Below the pieces are notes generated by a model. That model was not told the origin of the DNA, did no database searches, and worked only from the letters and a program-made list of their open reading frames with translations. This document shows positions 32,555 through 41,937 of a stretch of 64,000 nt of DNA, in pieces. The first letter of the stretch is position 1. Each line of letters begins with the position of its first letter. The position numbers and the translations under genes are program-made. Source of the stretch: Planctobacterium sp047947135 (GTDB lineage Bacteria > Pseudomonadota > Gammaproteobacteria > Enterobacterales > Alteromonadaceae); contig CP170457.1 in NCBI GenBank assembly GCA_047947135.1, forward strand, positions 2,542,001 through 2,606,000. Direction: 5' to 3'.

Positions 32555-32782
32555 ATGGTTGTGCTCAAAATAATACTCGGAATTATAATTACACTAGTTT
32601 TTGTGATTGTTGCCGGACTCAAAGGTTGGTTTTTTCCAATATGGCCTACCAGCTTTCCTGACCAAAAACTCGAAATAAACGCCACGAAGATTAAGCAACT
32701 CAATGAAGTATTAGAGAAGCCAAAGTTCTACGAATCTGATGACTTGCTCTATCCAGGAGCGTATGACGAAGAAACAAGGTGA
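32555..32782 (+). pseudogene. Membrane-anchored hypothetical gene truncated by IS66
   Basis: 75 codons from ATG 32555: one transmembrane segment (VLKIILGIIITLVFVIVAGL), then a soluble segment ending DLLYPGAYDEETR. The TGA stop (32780-32782) is formed by the first bases of the IS66 element at 32779, so the native C-terminus is lost. Upstream codons to 32459 are open but lack a good start. The missing 3' part was not recognised on the other side of the IS. Confidence 0.55.
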
Positions 32783-32800
32783 GCGTCCGGGGAATTACGC

Positions 32801-34321
32801 CTAAACGGGTGTAGTTTCGTTTGGTAAGATTTCCCACGGCAAGAGATCTGACAGATCGTGATCTGATTTTCTTTTCGGTAACTCTTCAAACAGCATCTTC
32901 AGGTAGTCAAACGGCACCAGGTCGTTGGCTTTGGCAGTTTCAATGATGCTGTAGAGTGTTGCACTGGCTTTCGCACCACTGGCGGTGTTGCTGAACAGCC
33001 AGTTTTTCCGGCCGATGACGAAAGGCTTTATTGCTCTTTCTGCGCGGTTATTATCAATGCTGAGTCGGCCATCCTGCGTATAATGGATAAGCTTCTCCCA
33101 CTGGTTCAGGCTGTAGTTTACAGCATCACCCATTTTAGATTTGGGTGGCACCTGCAAAGATGACTTTTCCAGCCAGGTGCGGAATTTAGTCAGCAGTGGC
33201 ACGGCCTTTTCCAGTCGTATCGCCTGCTTTTCCTCCGGGGTTTTGTCCGTGATGCGCCTTTCAATGGCATACAATTGCTGTATCTGGTTCAGGGCCATAT
33301 CTGCTTTACCGGATTTACCTTTCACCTGTGATTGCTTTGCTTCCATGAATTTGCGTCGGGCATGAGCCATACAGCCCACAAGGGTTGCCTGAGTCTGTTC
33401 ATACCCCTGATAACCGTCCACCTGCAGGAACTGACTGAACCCATCAAGGAACTCGACGGCACACTGCCCGGAGCGGGAGCGCTGATAATCGTACAATACG
33501 ATATTGGGTATCGGACTGTCAGGCACGGGCGAGTCGGAGCCTGTGCAATACAGCCACATATAACAGGTATTTTTGTCTTCTTTGACCACTTTCAGCGTAG
33601 TTTCATCCGCCTGAATGACGGCCTGTTGCAGCAATATCTGCCGCAACAGAACATAAATGATTTCCAGTGACTGTGCGCAACGTATCATCCAGTCGGCCAT
33701 GGTCTTACGGCTCAGTTCAATACCGTACTGACTGAACATCGACTCCTGCCGGTAGAGGGGTAATCCATACTGGTATTTGCTGGTGACTATCTGACTCAAC
33801 AGACTCGGGGTGGCAATGCCTTTAGGGATAATGGCGGGTGCTGGCGGTGTCTGTTTTATCTGGCCTGTTGTACCGTCTTTGTCACAGGCCCGGCAGGCAT
33901 ATTTAGGGCGGATGGTTTCAATGACTTTAACCTGTGCCGGAATGAACTCCAGCTTTTCAGCCGTATCTTCACCAATTTTATGTAACTGCCCCTGACAGCA
34001 GTCACAGATTTTTTCATCTTCCGCTAAATCCAGTACCACCGTTTCTCGGGGCAATGATTTGGGTAAGGGTTTGCGAACCGGCTTATTGCGCACATGGCTG
34101 CCAACCTGTGTCGATTTCGTTTCCGGCTCAGCCACAACAGATTCCGCTTCATCAAACAGCTCGCCCTGACCGGGATGGCCTTCACTGCTGGCACCAAAGG
34201 CCTTCTGCTGTGCCAGACGGAACTGCTCTTGCAGCCAGTTAATTCTGGCATCTTTTTGCGCCAGTTGGCTTTCCAGTTCCCGGATACGTTGATGTAATTG
34301 TGCTTCATCCATGAAACCCAT
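32801..34321 (-). CDS. tnpC: IS66 transposase TnpC
   Basis: 506-residue DDE transposase of IS66: an N-terminal leucine-zipper-like coiled coil (RIRELESQLAQKDARINWLQEQF), a zinc-finger region (CDCCQGQLHKIGEDTAEKLEF, then CRACD), the catalytic core (VIQADETTLKVV, LQVDGYQGYEQT) and the final glutamate block SIDNNRAERAIKPFVIGRKNWLFS. It appears intact. The start is ATG 34321, with 34312 as an alternative. Confidence 0.95.
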   Translation of the reverse strand: MGFMDEAQLHQRIRELESQLAQKDARINWLQEQFRLAQQKAFGASSEGHPGQGELFDEAESVVAEPETKSTQVGSHVRNKPVRKPLPKSLPRETVVLDLAEDEKICDCCQGQLHKIGEDTAEKLEFIPAQVKVIETIRPKYACRACDKDGTTGQIKQTPPAPAIIPKGIATPSLLSQIVTSKYQYGLPLYRQESMFSQYGIELSRKTMADWMIRCAQSLEIIYVLLRQILLQQAVIQADETTLKVVKEDKNTCYMWLYCTGSDSPVPDSPIPNIVLYDYQRSRSGQCAVEFLDGFSQFLQVDGYQGYEQTQATLVGCMAHARRKFMEAKQSQVKGKSGKADMALNQIQQLYAIERRITDKTPEEKQAIRLEKAVPLLTKFRTWLEKSSLQVPPKSKMGDAVNYSLNQWEKLIHYTQDGRLSIDNNRAERAIKPFVIGRKNWLFSNTASGAKASATLYSIIETAKANDLVPFDYLKMLFEELPKRKSDHDLSDLLPWEILPNETTPV

Positions 34322-34399
34322 TTTACCCAATAACCACGCTAACTTATTGACTTTATTTAGATTATTCGGTGATCGTTAAATGCCTGTTATGATCACAGG

Positions 34400-34747
34400 T
34401 TATAAGGCCGAAGGCCCATACTGTAGCGGCTTGTGGGCGATAACAGAGAGACCGGATAACAACCATTGCCACTGTTCATGACCCAGTGAGAGAACGTCAC
34501 CGGTCTCCTTATCGGGCCATTTAAATCGCTCTTTCTCCAGGCGCTTGTACCACAAGGCAAAGCCGGTTTTATCCCAGTACAGCACTTTTATCTTGTTACG
34601 GTGTTTATTGCAGAAGACGAAAACCTGCCCACCAAACACATCCTGCTCCAGCGCCTGTTCGACAATGGCACTCAGTCCGTTAATGGATTTACGAAAATCT
34701 ACCGGCTGACGATGCAGCAGCACCCGATCACATTGCCACTGGATCAT
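34400..34747 (-). CDS. tnpB: IS66 accessory protein TnpB
   Basis: 115 residues of the IS66 Orf2 family: VLLHRQPVDFRKSINGLSAIVE, GQVFVFCNKHRNKIKVLYWDKTGFALWYKRLEKERF, typical throughout. It is required for IS66 transposition although its biochemical role is unclear. The ATG overlaps the stop of tnpA by four bases (ATGA), indicating coupling. Confidence 0.95.
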   Translation of the reverse strand: MIQWQCDRVLLHRQPVDFRKSINGLSAIVEQALEQDVFGGQVFVFCNKHRNKIKVLYWDKTGFALWYKRLEKERFKWPDKETGDVLSLGHEQWQWLLSGLSVIAHKPLQYGPSAL

Positions 34748-35037
34748 GATAAGGATTTCATCAGTTGCGCCAGCCACTGTGGATCAGCGCCTGCCGGCAC
34801 ATCTAACTGACAGCTCCCAAAGCGCAGTGCGGCATTACCCGATACCACCTGCCGCTCGGCTCTTGCAGCAACGAACGTCGAAAGTTTATCTGACGATGTT
34901 CTGAGCTTTTTTCGTTTGAGGTAAAAATAGGGTTCACTGAGATTGTGTTTTCGACAAAACTCAGCAGCACTGAGTCCACTGTTTTCCTGCTCAGCAAACA
35001 ATGCCAGCCATTGGGTTTTAGTTTTACGGGTTGCCAT
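34744..35037 (-). CDS. tnpA: IS66 accessory protein TnpA
   Basis: 97 residues with an N-terminal helix-turn-helix-like region (WLALFAEQENSGLSAAEFCRKHNLSEPYFYLKRKKL), as in IS66 Orf1 proteins. First gene of the element, in the tnpA-tnpB-tnpC order, and coupled to tnpB by an ATGA overlap. Confidence 0.93.
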   Translation of the reverse strand: MATRKTKTQWLALFAEQENSGLSAAEFCRKHNLSEPYFYLKRKKLRTSSDKLSTFVAARAERQVVSGNAALRFGSCQLDVPAGADPQWLAQLMKSLS

Positions 35038-35142
35038 CTTACTTCCTCTTGTGGGTTTGATGGCGACAGATTAGCGGTAGAGGTATTCAACTGGCAGGTG
35101 TATTTGACCGGACGCTTACGATACAAAGGGTCATAGGAATAG

Positions 35143-36975
35143 CTAAACACTATCCGCCCAGCGTTGCAGTTTCGCTTCCAGGATGGGCATTGGGACGGCG
35201 CCATCGATAAGTACCTGAGTGTGGAATTTTTTGATATCAAACTTATCACCCAGCTTTTCTCGTATGGCTTCACGTAGCTGCCTGATTTTTCTCTCGCCAA
35301 CTTTATAAGACAGAGCTTGTCCGGGGATCGCAATGTAGCGCTCAACCTCGGATACAATGTCACTCTCAGCCATCGACGAGTTTTCCTGCATAAAATCGAT
35401 TGCCTGTTCTCTTGTCCAGCCAAAAGCGTGCAAACCAGTGTCCACCACCAGTCTCATGGCTCTTAGCTGTTCATCGGCTAATCTGCCGTACCACTGATAA
35501 GGGTCGGTAAACAGACCTAGCTCTTTGCCAAGACTTTCGGCATACAATGCCCAACCTTCTGAGAAAACCGTATAACCACCAAATTTGCGGAATTTAGGCA
35601 GGCCTTCTACTTCCTGTTGTATAGCAATCTGAAAATGATGTCCGGGTGCCGCTTCATGGATACTCAGCGTTTCCATTAAGAATTTAGGCTGTGCCTTTAA
35701 GTTATGGGTATTGATGTAAAATATACCGGGGCGCGAGCCATCCGGGGCAGGGCGCTGGTAACTGGCCCCCGCTGATGACGCCGCGCGATAAGCCTCCACC
35801 GCGCGGACCTCATAGTCAGATTTTGGAAATACTTCAAACAGCTTACCAACGCGTTGGTTAATATCATTCTTCACATTGGTATAGGCATCAATGACTTCTT
35901 GTTCAGAACTCCAATAAAACTGTTCATCTTCTTTTAGATACTGGAAAAAGGCCTGTAAGTCACCATCAAAACCCACCTGTTCTTTGACTTTTGTCATTTC
36001 AGATAATATTCGCTCGACTTCCTGTAGGCCAAATTCGTGAATTTCTTCAGCTGATAGGGATAAAGTTGTATTAATGGCGATGCGATGCTCATAGCGGGCT
36101 TTGCCGTTGGGCAATGCCGATAACCCAACGCTATCACGTGCTGCCTGTTGATATTCGTTAACGATAAAATCATAAGTACGTTGATAGGCAGGGATAATGG
36201 TATTTTTAATCACGCCAGGATAACTTTTTTGCAGTTCCTGCTTTTGCTGGTCGCTGATATCACTGTTTTCTTCCAGTGCATTTAAAGGACCATAAAAAAC
36301 ACTCTCTGTCACATCCTCTACTATATGCGCTTGTAATTGTGGGATGATTTTATTCACTATGGGCTTGGGTAATACTACGCCTTTTTCCATGCCTTCCCGC
36401 ATTGCAGCAATGGCGCTATCCATATAGATGGCAAATCCAGCGGCGCGCTTTTCAAAGTCTTTAAAGTTCTGGTAAGTGTTAAAAGGTTGGGCGCTGCTAC
36501 CCGAGCCAAGCATGGCAAAAAAGTTATGCACTCCCCACATTTGATTAAAGGGGGTTAAATGGGTATCGAACTGACTACCTTTGATAGCCATCTCACGATC
36601 TCTTTTGAATATCTTATAGCTCAGCCAGTCCTGTCCGGTTAACGGTGTCTCATCGATATCATTAATGGCTTTTAAGTAGCGCTTCTCAAAAGCCAAATCG
36701 TTTGCCCTGTTCTCATCTGAAATGGGTAAACCAAATTGATCGTTATAGTCGTGAACACCCACAAATGTCGCATACACGGGATTGCGCTTTAAGGATTCAT
36801 TAAAGTGTTCAGTCAGCAAGCTATTGAGTTTGGCTGACTCGGTTTGTTGCTTGGAAGATGCGGCAACGGAACTGGTATTGTCTTTTTTGCTGCCGTTAAT
36901 TGCATTACAGGCAGTGATTCCAGAAGATATGGCTAGTGCCACTGCCAACGCCAGTAATTTTTTATTGTTATTCAT
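35143..36975 (-). CDS. DUF885-family lipoprotein, putative metallopeptidase
   Basis: 610 residues with a lipoprotein signal (MNNNKKLLALAVALAISSGITAC, lipobox ITAC). The mature chain is all-helical DUF885, with the family's metal-site-like motif SIHEAAPGHHFQIA in the middle and EGWALYAESLGKELGL after it. These resemble the HExxH plus downstream Glu of zinc peptidases but with an unusual HEAAPGHH spacing. Likely envelope-located; substrate unknown. The C-terminus is natural. The IS66 element lies 23 bases beyond the stop. Confidence 0.88.
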   Translation of the reverse strand: MNNNKKLLALAVALAISSGITACNAINGSKKDNTSSVAASSKQQTESAKLNSLLTEHFNESLKRNPVYATFVGVHDYNDQFGLPISDENRANDLAFEKRYLKAINDIDETPLTGQDWLSYKIFKRDREMAIKGSQFDTHLTPFNQMWGVHNFFAMLGSGSSAQPFNTYQNFKDFEKRAAGFAIYMDSAIAAMREGMEKGVVLPKPIVNKIIPQLQAHIVEDVTESVFYGPLNALEENSDISDQQKQELQKSYPGVIKNTIIPAYQRTYDFIVNEYQQAARDSVGLSALPNGKARYEHRIAINTTLSLSAEEIHEFGLQEVERILSEMTKVKEQVGFDGDLQAFFQYLKEDEQFYWSSEQEVIDAYTNVKNDINQRVGKLFEVFPKSDYEVRAVEAYRAASSAGASYQRPAPDGSRPGIFYINTHNLKAQPKFLMETLSIHEAAPGHHFQIAIQQEVEGLPKFRKFGGYTVFSEGWALYAESLGKELGLFTDPYQWYGRLADEQLRAMRLVVDTGLHAFGWTREQAIDFMQENSSMAESDIVSEVERYIAIPGQALSYKVGERKIRQLREAIREKLGDKFDIKKFHTQVLIDGAVPMPILEAKLQRWADSV

Positions 36976-37071
36976 AAGCGAATCGTCCGGGTATGAGAGG
37001 ATTAATGTGACGGTATTGAAGCATATTGAGACAGGCGATGCGAGTTAGGAGTGTGTGAAAATATGTCAACT

Positions 37072-37093
37072 AAAAAAGGTCGCCGAAGCGACC
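37072..37093 (-). terminator. Intrinsic terminator of sppA
   Basis: On the minus strand, GGTCGC-TTCG-GCGACC followed by six T residues, 18 bases beyond the sppA stop. The UUCG tetraloop makes this a strong hairpin. Confidence 0.9.
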
Positions 37094-37110
37094 CTCTCGA
37101 TCACAAGTTA

Positions 37111-38970
37111 TCAATATTCACAGAAGAAACAGTAAGCATACATGCCCATCGGATCGTTTAGGCGAGTTATTTCGTTATACTCGCTAAGCAACTGTTTCAC
37201 CATATTCATCAATCGCGTTTCGCTATCAGCCGCAGCTGTTTTAACGACCATACCTGCTGCGTTACCAAAAAACTCTTTCCAAAACAGTTCCTGCGGTGTC
37301 AGCGAGCGTTCAATATATTTACTGTCAAAGGTTTCCAGTCCTGCCAACTGGGCAGCAGAATGAATGGCATCTTCAAGATAACCAAGATTATCCACTAAGC
37401 CTAACTCGTATGCCTTTTCACCAGTCCAGACACGGCCTTGAGCGATATTGTCGACACTGTTCACGTCCATATCACGCGACTCGGCCACGAGATTTAAAAA
37501 TTGTTTATAGCCGTGCTCAATGCTGGTTTGAAAGACGTCTGCCACTTTCGGATCCAGTGTACGGAATGGAGAAATACCAGCAAACTCTGTTGTGCCGACT
37601 CCGTCGGTATTGATACCTAAATAAGAGAGGCTGTCTTCATAGGTCATAAACATGCCAAATATCCCGATAGACCCGGTGATAGTGGAGGGGGCGGCCCAAA
37701 TTTCATCAGCACTGGCAGAGATCCAGTAACCTCCCGATGCTGCATAGGTACTCATGGCGGCGACCACCGGTTTACCTGCTTTACGCAATTGTTCAATCTC
37801 TTGTCTAATCACTTCAGAGGCGAAGGCGCTTCCGCCAGGAGAGTCGACATACAGTACAACGGCTTTAACGGTGTCATCCATGCGTGCTTTGCGCAGCAGC
37901 TTCGCGGTGCTATCGCCACCGATGGTTCCTGGCTTTTGATTGCCATTGAGAATCGTGCCTTTCGCTACTACGACACCCACTTTATTACTGCCTGGCATTT
38001 CAATTGGGAATGGGGGTTTTATCACCTTTAAATAATCTTCAAAGTCGATGCTGTTGAAGCTCATCTGATTTTTGTTGCTGCCCAGCAAGGCAATCAATTC
38101 TTCACGCACCTGTTCACGGGTCTTAAGTTCATCCACCCAATTGTTAGACAATGCGTATTGTGCAAAATCGCCATCGACGGCTTTAAACTTGGCCATGAAA
38201 TCAGCCACTTTTTCATCGAAGTTGTCCAATGGCATTTGCCTCGCAATAGCCACATCCTGTTTGTATTGCGACCACAGGCTATTTAACCAGGCCTCATTGG
38301 CTTCTCTGGCTTCATCCGACATATCGTTGCGCAGAACTGGTTCCACAGCGGATTTAAAGGTGCCAACGCGAAAAACGTGAGTATTGGCTTTGAGTTTTTC
38401 CAGCGCGTCCTTGTAATACATGCGGTAGCGACCAAAGCCATCCAGAAACATCATTCCCATCGGATTCAAATAAAGATGATCGGCGTGACTGGCCAGGTAG
38501 TATTGGGTTTGAGTGTAGTAGTCACCAACAGCGTATACAGGCTTACCACTTTCTTTGAAGGACTCGATACTTGTGGCAATTTGTTTAAGCTTATCCAGTC
38601 CACCACCCTGAACGCCATGCAGATTAAGAACCAACGCTTTGATGCGATTATCCTGTTTGGCATTATCTATGGCCAGAATAATGTCTTGCAACAGCACTTC
38701 TGGCTGCTCTTCCTGTTGATCAAATGCTTCTTGCAGGAATTTATCAAAAGGTTCGACCGCATGCTCCTGAATCACAATGTCACCAAAGGGATTCAGGACA
38801 AGTGCCGCGCCTTTGGGAACCGATACTTTGCCATCATCAGAAGTTAAAGCGATGACAATGCCTACGATGATAAGAATGAATATAAAGTTAAAAAATAATT
38901 TGCGGGTGAAATTAAGAGTATTCCAAATCCCCAAAAAGAACGATGCTGTCCAGCTTTTACCTGTTGCCAT
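37111..38970 (-). CDS. sppA: Signal peptide peptidase SppA, 67K type
   Basis: Inner-membrane serine protease (S49) that degrades cleaved signal peptides. 619 residues: one N-terminal membrane anchor (about residues 23-43, LFFNFIFILIIVGIVIALTS), then two S49 domains as in E. coli SppA. The general-base lysine is in the N-terminal domain (VGTFKSAVEP) and the nucleophilic serine in the C-terminal domain (AMSTYAASGGYWIS). The ATG at 38970 has AGTGAG just upstream; a GTG three codons earlier is possible. It appears to be a single transcription unit with its own terminator. Confidence 0.94.
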   Translation of the reverse strand: MATGKSWTASFFLGIWNTLNFTRKLFFNFIFILIIVGIVIALTSDDGKVSVPKGAALVLNPFGDIVIQEHAVEPFDKFLQEAFDQQEEQPEVLLQDIILAIDNAKQDNRIKALVLNLHGVQGGGLDKLKQIATSIESFKESGKPVYAVGDYYTQTQYYLASHADHLYLNPMGMMFLDGFGRYRMYYKDALEKLKANTHVFRVGTFKSAVEPVLRNDMSDEAREANEAWLNSLWSQYKQDVAIARQMPLDNFDEKVADFMAKFKAVDGDFAQYALSNNWVDELKTREQVREELIALLGSNKNQMSFNSIDFEDYLKVIKPPFPIEMPGSNKVGVVVAKGTILNGNQKPGTIGGDSTAKLLRKARMDDTVKAVVLYVDSPGGSAFASEVIRQEIEQLRKAGKPVVAAMSTYAASGGYWISASADEIWAAPSTITGSIGIFGMFMTYEDSLSYLGINTDGVGTTEFAGISPFRTLDPKVADVFQTSIEHGYKQFLNLVAESRDMDVNSVDNIAQGRVWTGEKAYELGLVDNLGYLEDAIHSAAQLAGLETFDSKYIERSLTPQELFWKEFFGNAAGMVVKTAAADSETRLMNMVKQLLSEYNEITRLNDPMGMYAYCFFCEY

Positions 38971-39251
38971 ATTGCTCACTTGTTGCCGTACCTATATTCA
39001 TATACGTACTCTGCATAAAAAGAGACTACCTGAACTAGCACATTCTTTTGTCCTTTTGCCTAAATACAGGACTGTCTGATAGTGAACTCTAGTCTGGTAA
39101 TCACAAACACAATGTAAAATAGTTGGTTCGATCCTACCGGAACTCAAGGAGGGAACCCAGTATGAAATGTAATTTTTTGTGTGAAAGCTACTTTAATCAT
39201 TTTCTGAATGCGTTACACTCTTACCATTAAACAGGTAGGACCAGTTAAGTT

Positions 39252-41279
39252 ATGAGCAAGAATCCTTACTTTCCACATTTGTTTGAACCTTTAGATTTGG
39301 GGTTTACGACAATTAAAAACCGTACTCTGATGGGCAGTATGCACGTCGGCCTGGAAGAAGAGAAAGATGGCCACGAAAAACTGGCTGCCTTCTATGCTGA
39401 GCGCGCTGAAGGTGGTGTTGGTATCATAGTAACAGGTGGAGTCGCACCTAATTTCAGAGGCTGGGTGATGCCATTTGCATCACGTATGAGCCGCTCTGGC
39501 CACGCTAAAAAGCATCGTGTTATTACCGATGCCGTGCATCAACATGGTAGTAAGATCTGTATGCAAATCCTGCATACCGGGCGTTACGGTTATCATCCTT
39601 TTATTGTTGCACCTTCGGCGCTTAAAGCGCCGATCAACATGTTTAAGCCCAAAGAATTAAGCAATCGCGGTATTCGCAACACTATCGACGATTATGCCAA
39701 CAGCGCATTGATGGCAAAAAAAGCCGGTTATGATGGTGTTGAAGTCATGGGGTCGGAGGGATACTTAATAAACCAGTTTATTTGCCCCAGAACCAACCAC
39801 CGCACCGATGAATGGGGTGGCAGTTTTGAAAATCGGGCTCGTTTTGCTGTGGAAACCGTAAAAGCAGTGAGAGAAAGAGTCGGCAAAGATTTTATTATCA
39901 TTTATCGCTTATCCATGCTGGATCTGGTGGAAGGTGGGAATGAGTGGCAAGAAGTTGTAGCACTGGCCAAATGGATTGAAGAAGCCGGTGCGACCATTAT
40001 TAATACCGGTATCGGTTGGCATGAATCCAAAGTGCCGACGATTTCCACTCTTGTGCCAAGGGCCGCTTTTACCTGGATTACCCAGCGACTCAAATCGGAA
40101 GTTTCCATTCCATTAGTGACGACCAACCGAATCAATACCCCGGAAATTGCCGAAAAGGTATTAGCTGACGGGCATGCTGATATGGTGTCTATGGCGCGTC
40201 CATTCCTTGCAGATGCGGATTTTGTAAAAAAAGCAGAGCAGGGTAAGTCCGATCGCATTAATACCTGTATCGCCTGTAATCAGGCTTGTTTAGACCATGT
40301 ATTTCAGAAAAAACGCGCCAGTTGTTTAGTCAATCCCCGAGCGGGCTATGAAACTGAACTAAACTTCCCACTGACAAACCACAAAAAGAAAATAGCCGTC
40401 GTGGGTGCAGGTCCTGCTGGTCTGGCATTTAGTTGCTATGCGGCGGATCGTGGCCATGAAGTACATTTATTCGATAAACGAGACAAGATAGGCGGCCAGT
40501 TTAATTACGCGAAGCGAATACCCGGCAAGGAAGAGTTTTACGAAACCTTGCGCTACTTTGATAACCGCCTTGCTGATGCGGGCGTGCATGTGCACTTAAA
40601 CTCAGAACAGAGTGTTGAGTCGATCAAAGCGCAGGGCTTTGACGAAGTTGTTCTGGCGACAGGCATCAGTCCGCGACAACTGAATATCCCAGGGATAGAT
40701 CACCAAAAAGTCATGAGTTATCTGGACGTTTTGCGCGATGACAAGCCCGTTGGTGACAAGGTCGCGATAATTGGAGCCGGAGGTATTGGTTTTGATGTGG
40801 CCGAATTTATTTCTGAAGATGAGTCATTAACGACCAAGCCTGAAGAGTGGCTGAAATCCTGGGGTGTCGATAAAAACTATACCGAACGTGGTGCCTTGAC
40901 AGAACGTGAAGTGGAACCGTCTGTACGCGAAATCTATCTTTTACAGCGTAAAACAACTCGGGTTGGTAAAGGATTAGGTAAAACAACCGGTTGGGCCCAC
41001 AGAGCATCATTGCAGCAAAAAGGCGTGCAAATGATACCGGGCGTGAGCTACGAAAAAATTGATGACGCCGGCCTGCATGTAAAGATAGGCGAAGAGCAGA
41101 AGTTGCTGGCAGTCGACAACGTCATCATATGTGCTGGGCAAGAACCGAATCGTTCCTTTTTTCAGGAACTGATTGATTCTGGCATTTCAGCTCATTTAAT
41201 TGGTGGTGCAGATGTGGCCGCAGAATTGGATGCTAAACGCGCAATTCGACAAGGAGCAGAACTCGCCGCTACAATCTAG
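39252..41279 (+). CDS. fadH: NADPH-dependent 2,4-dienoyl-CoA reductase
   Basis: Reduces 2,4-dienoyl-CoA to 3-enoyl-CoA so unsaturated fatty acids with even-position double bonds can enter beta-oxidation. 675 residues: an FMN-binding old-yellow-enzyme barrel (residues 1-330), a 4Fe-4S cluster motif CIACNQACLDHVFQKKRASC near 337-356, and C-terminal FAD/NADPH domains (VVGAGPAGLAFSCYAADRG, IIGAGGIGFDVAEF). The catalytic tyrosine/histidine region is ILHTGRYGYHP. AGGTAGGA precedes the ATG. The gene has no adjacent fad genes. Confidence 0.95.
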   Translation: MSKNPYFPHLFEPLDLGFTTIKNRTLMGSMHVGLEEEKDGHEKLAAFYAERAEGGVGIIVTGGVAPNFRGWVMPFASRMSRSGHAKKHRVITDAVHQHGSKICMQILHTGRYGYHPFIVAPSALKAPINMFKPKELSNRGIRNTIDDYANSALMAKKAGYDGVEVMGSEGYLINQFICPRTNHRTDEWGGSFENRARFAVETVKAVRERVGKDFIIIYRLSMLDLVEGGNEWQEVVALAKWIEEAGATIINTGIGWHESKVPTISTLVPRAAFTWITQRLKSEVSIPLVTTNRINTPEIAEKVLADGHADMVSMARPFLADADFVKKAEQGKSDRINTCIACNQACLDHVFQKKRASCLVNPRAGYETELNFPLTNHKKKIAVVGAGPAGLAFSCYAADRGHEVHLFDKRDKIGGQFNYAKRIPGKEEFYETLRYFDNRLADAGVHVHLNSEQSVESIKAQGFDEVVLATGISPRQLNIPGIDHQKVMSYLDVLRDDKPVGDKVAIIGAGGIGFDVAEFISEDESLTTKPEEWLKSWGVDKNYTERGALTEREVEPSVREIYLLQRKTTRVGKGLGKTTGWAHRASLQQKGVQMIPGVSYEKIDDAGLHVKIGEEQKLLAVDNVIICAGQEPNRSFFQELIDSGISAHLIGGADVAAELDAKRAIRQGAELAATI

Positions 41280-41281
41280 TG

Positions 41282-41806
41282 ATGAGACATTTAAAATCAA
41301 CATCAAACATCCATCTCCAGAGCGGCAAAATGCTGATTGCTGCTCTGGTTGTTTTGTTAAGCGCTGGCGGCATTTGGCTGCTTGTAGGTAAACCCCCAGC
41401 ATCTGTTTCTGAGCAAACGAACGCGCATAATATGCCAGCATTAAAAACGGCGGAGAATCACTCGTCGGGGAGCAATCCCTCTGTCACTGTAGGTACTGAG
41501 AAGAACCAAACAACAAAAGTGCTTGCTCCAAGAGATATCACAGCTGTTGCAAGAGAGGCTGCAGATGCCGATGAGATACGGGAAGCGCAGGCGCAACAGG
41601 CGAAGCGTTTAGAGGTTATGAAGACCAAGGCACAGGAATACAGTCAAAAACGACAGGCACTACTGCAGAAATGTCATGATTACGATATTCTGGGTATGCT
41701 AGAGGAGAAAAAGCTGGAATGCCTGGACTATCTGGCCGAAAAAAGAGCTAATCAGGAAGTTGCGGAACAGCAGGAATTACGCAAAAAATTAAAACGCAAG
41801 TTTTAA
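41282..41806 (+). CDS. Hypothetical single-pass membrane protein
   Basis: 174 residues, unrecognised. One transmembrane segment (about 17-34, MLIAALVVLLSAGGIWLLVG), a low-complexity linker and a charged, coiled-coil-like C-terminal half (EAQAQQAKRLEVMKTKAQEYSQKRQALL), with two cysteines. The ATG lies two bases past the fadH stop; a GTG at 41279 overlapping that stop is an alternative. It may be cotranscribed with fadH, but a functional link is not evident. Confidence 0.65.
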   Translation: MRHLKSTSNIHLQSGKMLIAALVVLLSAGGIWLLVGKPPASVSEQTNAHNMPALKTAENHSSGSNPSVTVGTEKNQTTKVLAPRDITAVAREAADADEIREAQAQQAKRLEVMKTKAQEYSQKRQALLQKCHDYDILGMLEEKKLECLDYLAEKRANQEVAEQQELRKKLKRKF

Positions 41807-41937
41807 CTTTATTACCCGTTTGCCATAGGCAGGCAATCACAGACAGAACTAACCCGCTTCAGTCCAAAAATCGTCGAAGTTGTGCCGCATTCATGGCAAA
41901 CTTCTGCAATATAATTTTTTCTGCAGAATAGCTAACT

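Larger units (their letters stand above)
32779..35119 (-). mobile_element. IS66-family insertion sequence (2341 bp)
   Basis: Ends match as inverted repeats: GTGAGCGTCCGG at the left and GTAAGCGTCCGG (complement) at the right, with 11 of 12 positions identical and further matches inside. It carries the three IS66 genes in the usual order. The flanking 8-mers are GAAACAAG (left) and GATACAAA (right), similar but not identical, so the expected 8-bp duplication is imperfect. Confidence 0.9.

Noticed and set aside
34803..35423. 206-codon minus-strand frame across the IS66 end and DUF885 gene
   Set aside because: It crosses the IS boundary and overlaps tnpA and the DUF885 gene in another frame; no family resemblance.
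39120..39150. GGTTCGATCC upstream of fadH, like a tRNA T-arm
   Set aside because: No acceptor stem, D-arm or anticodon arm around it, and no CCA; the resemblance is local.
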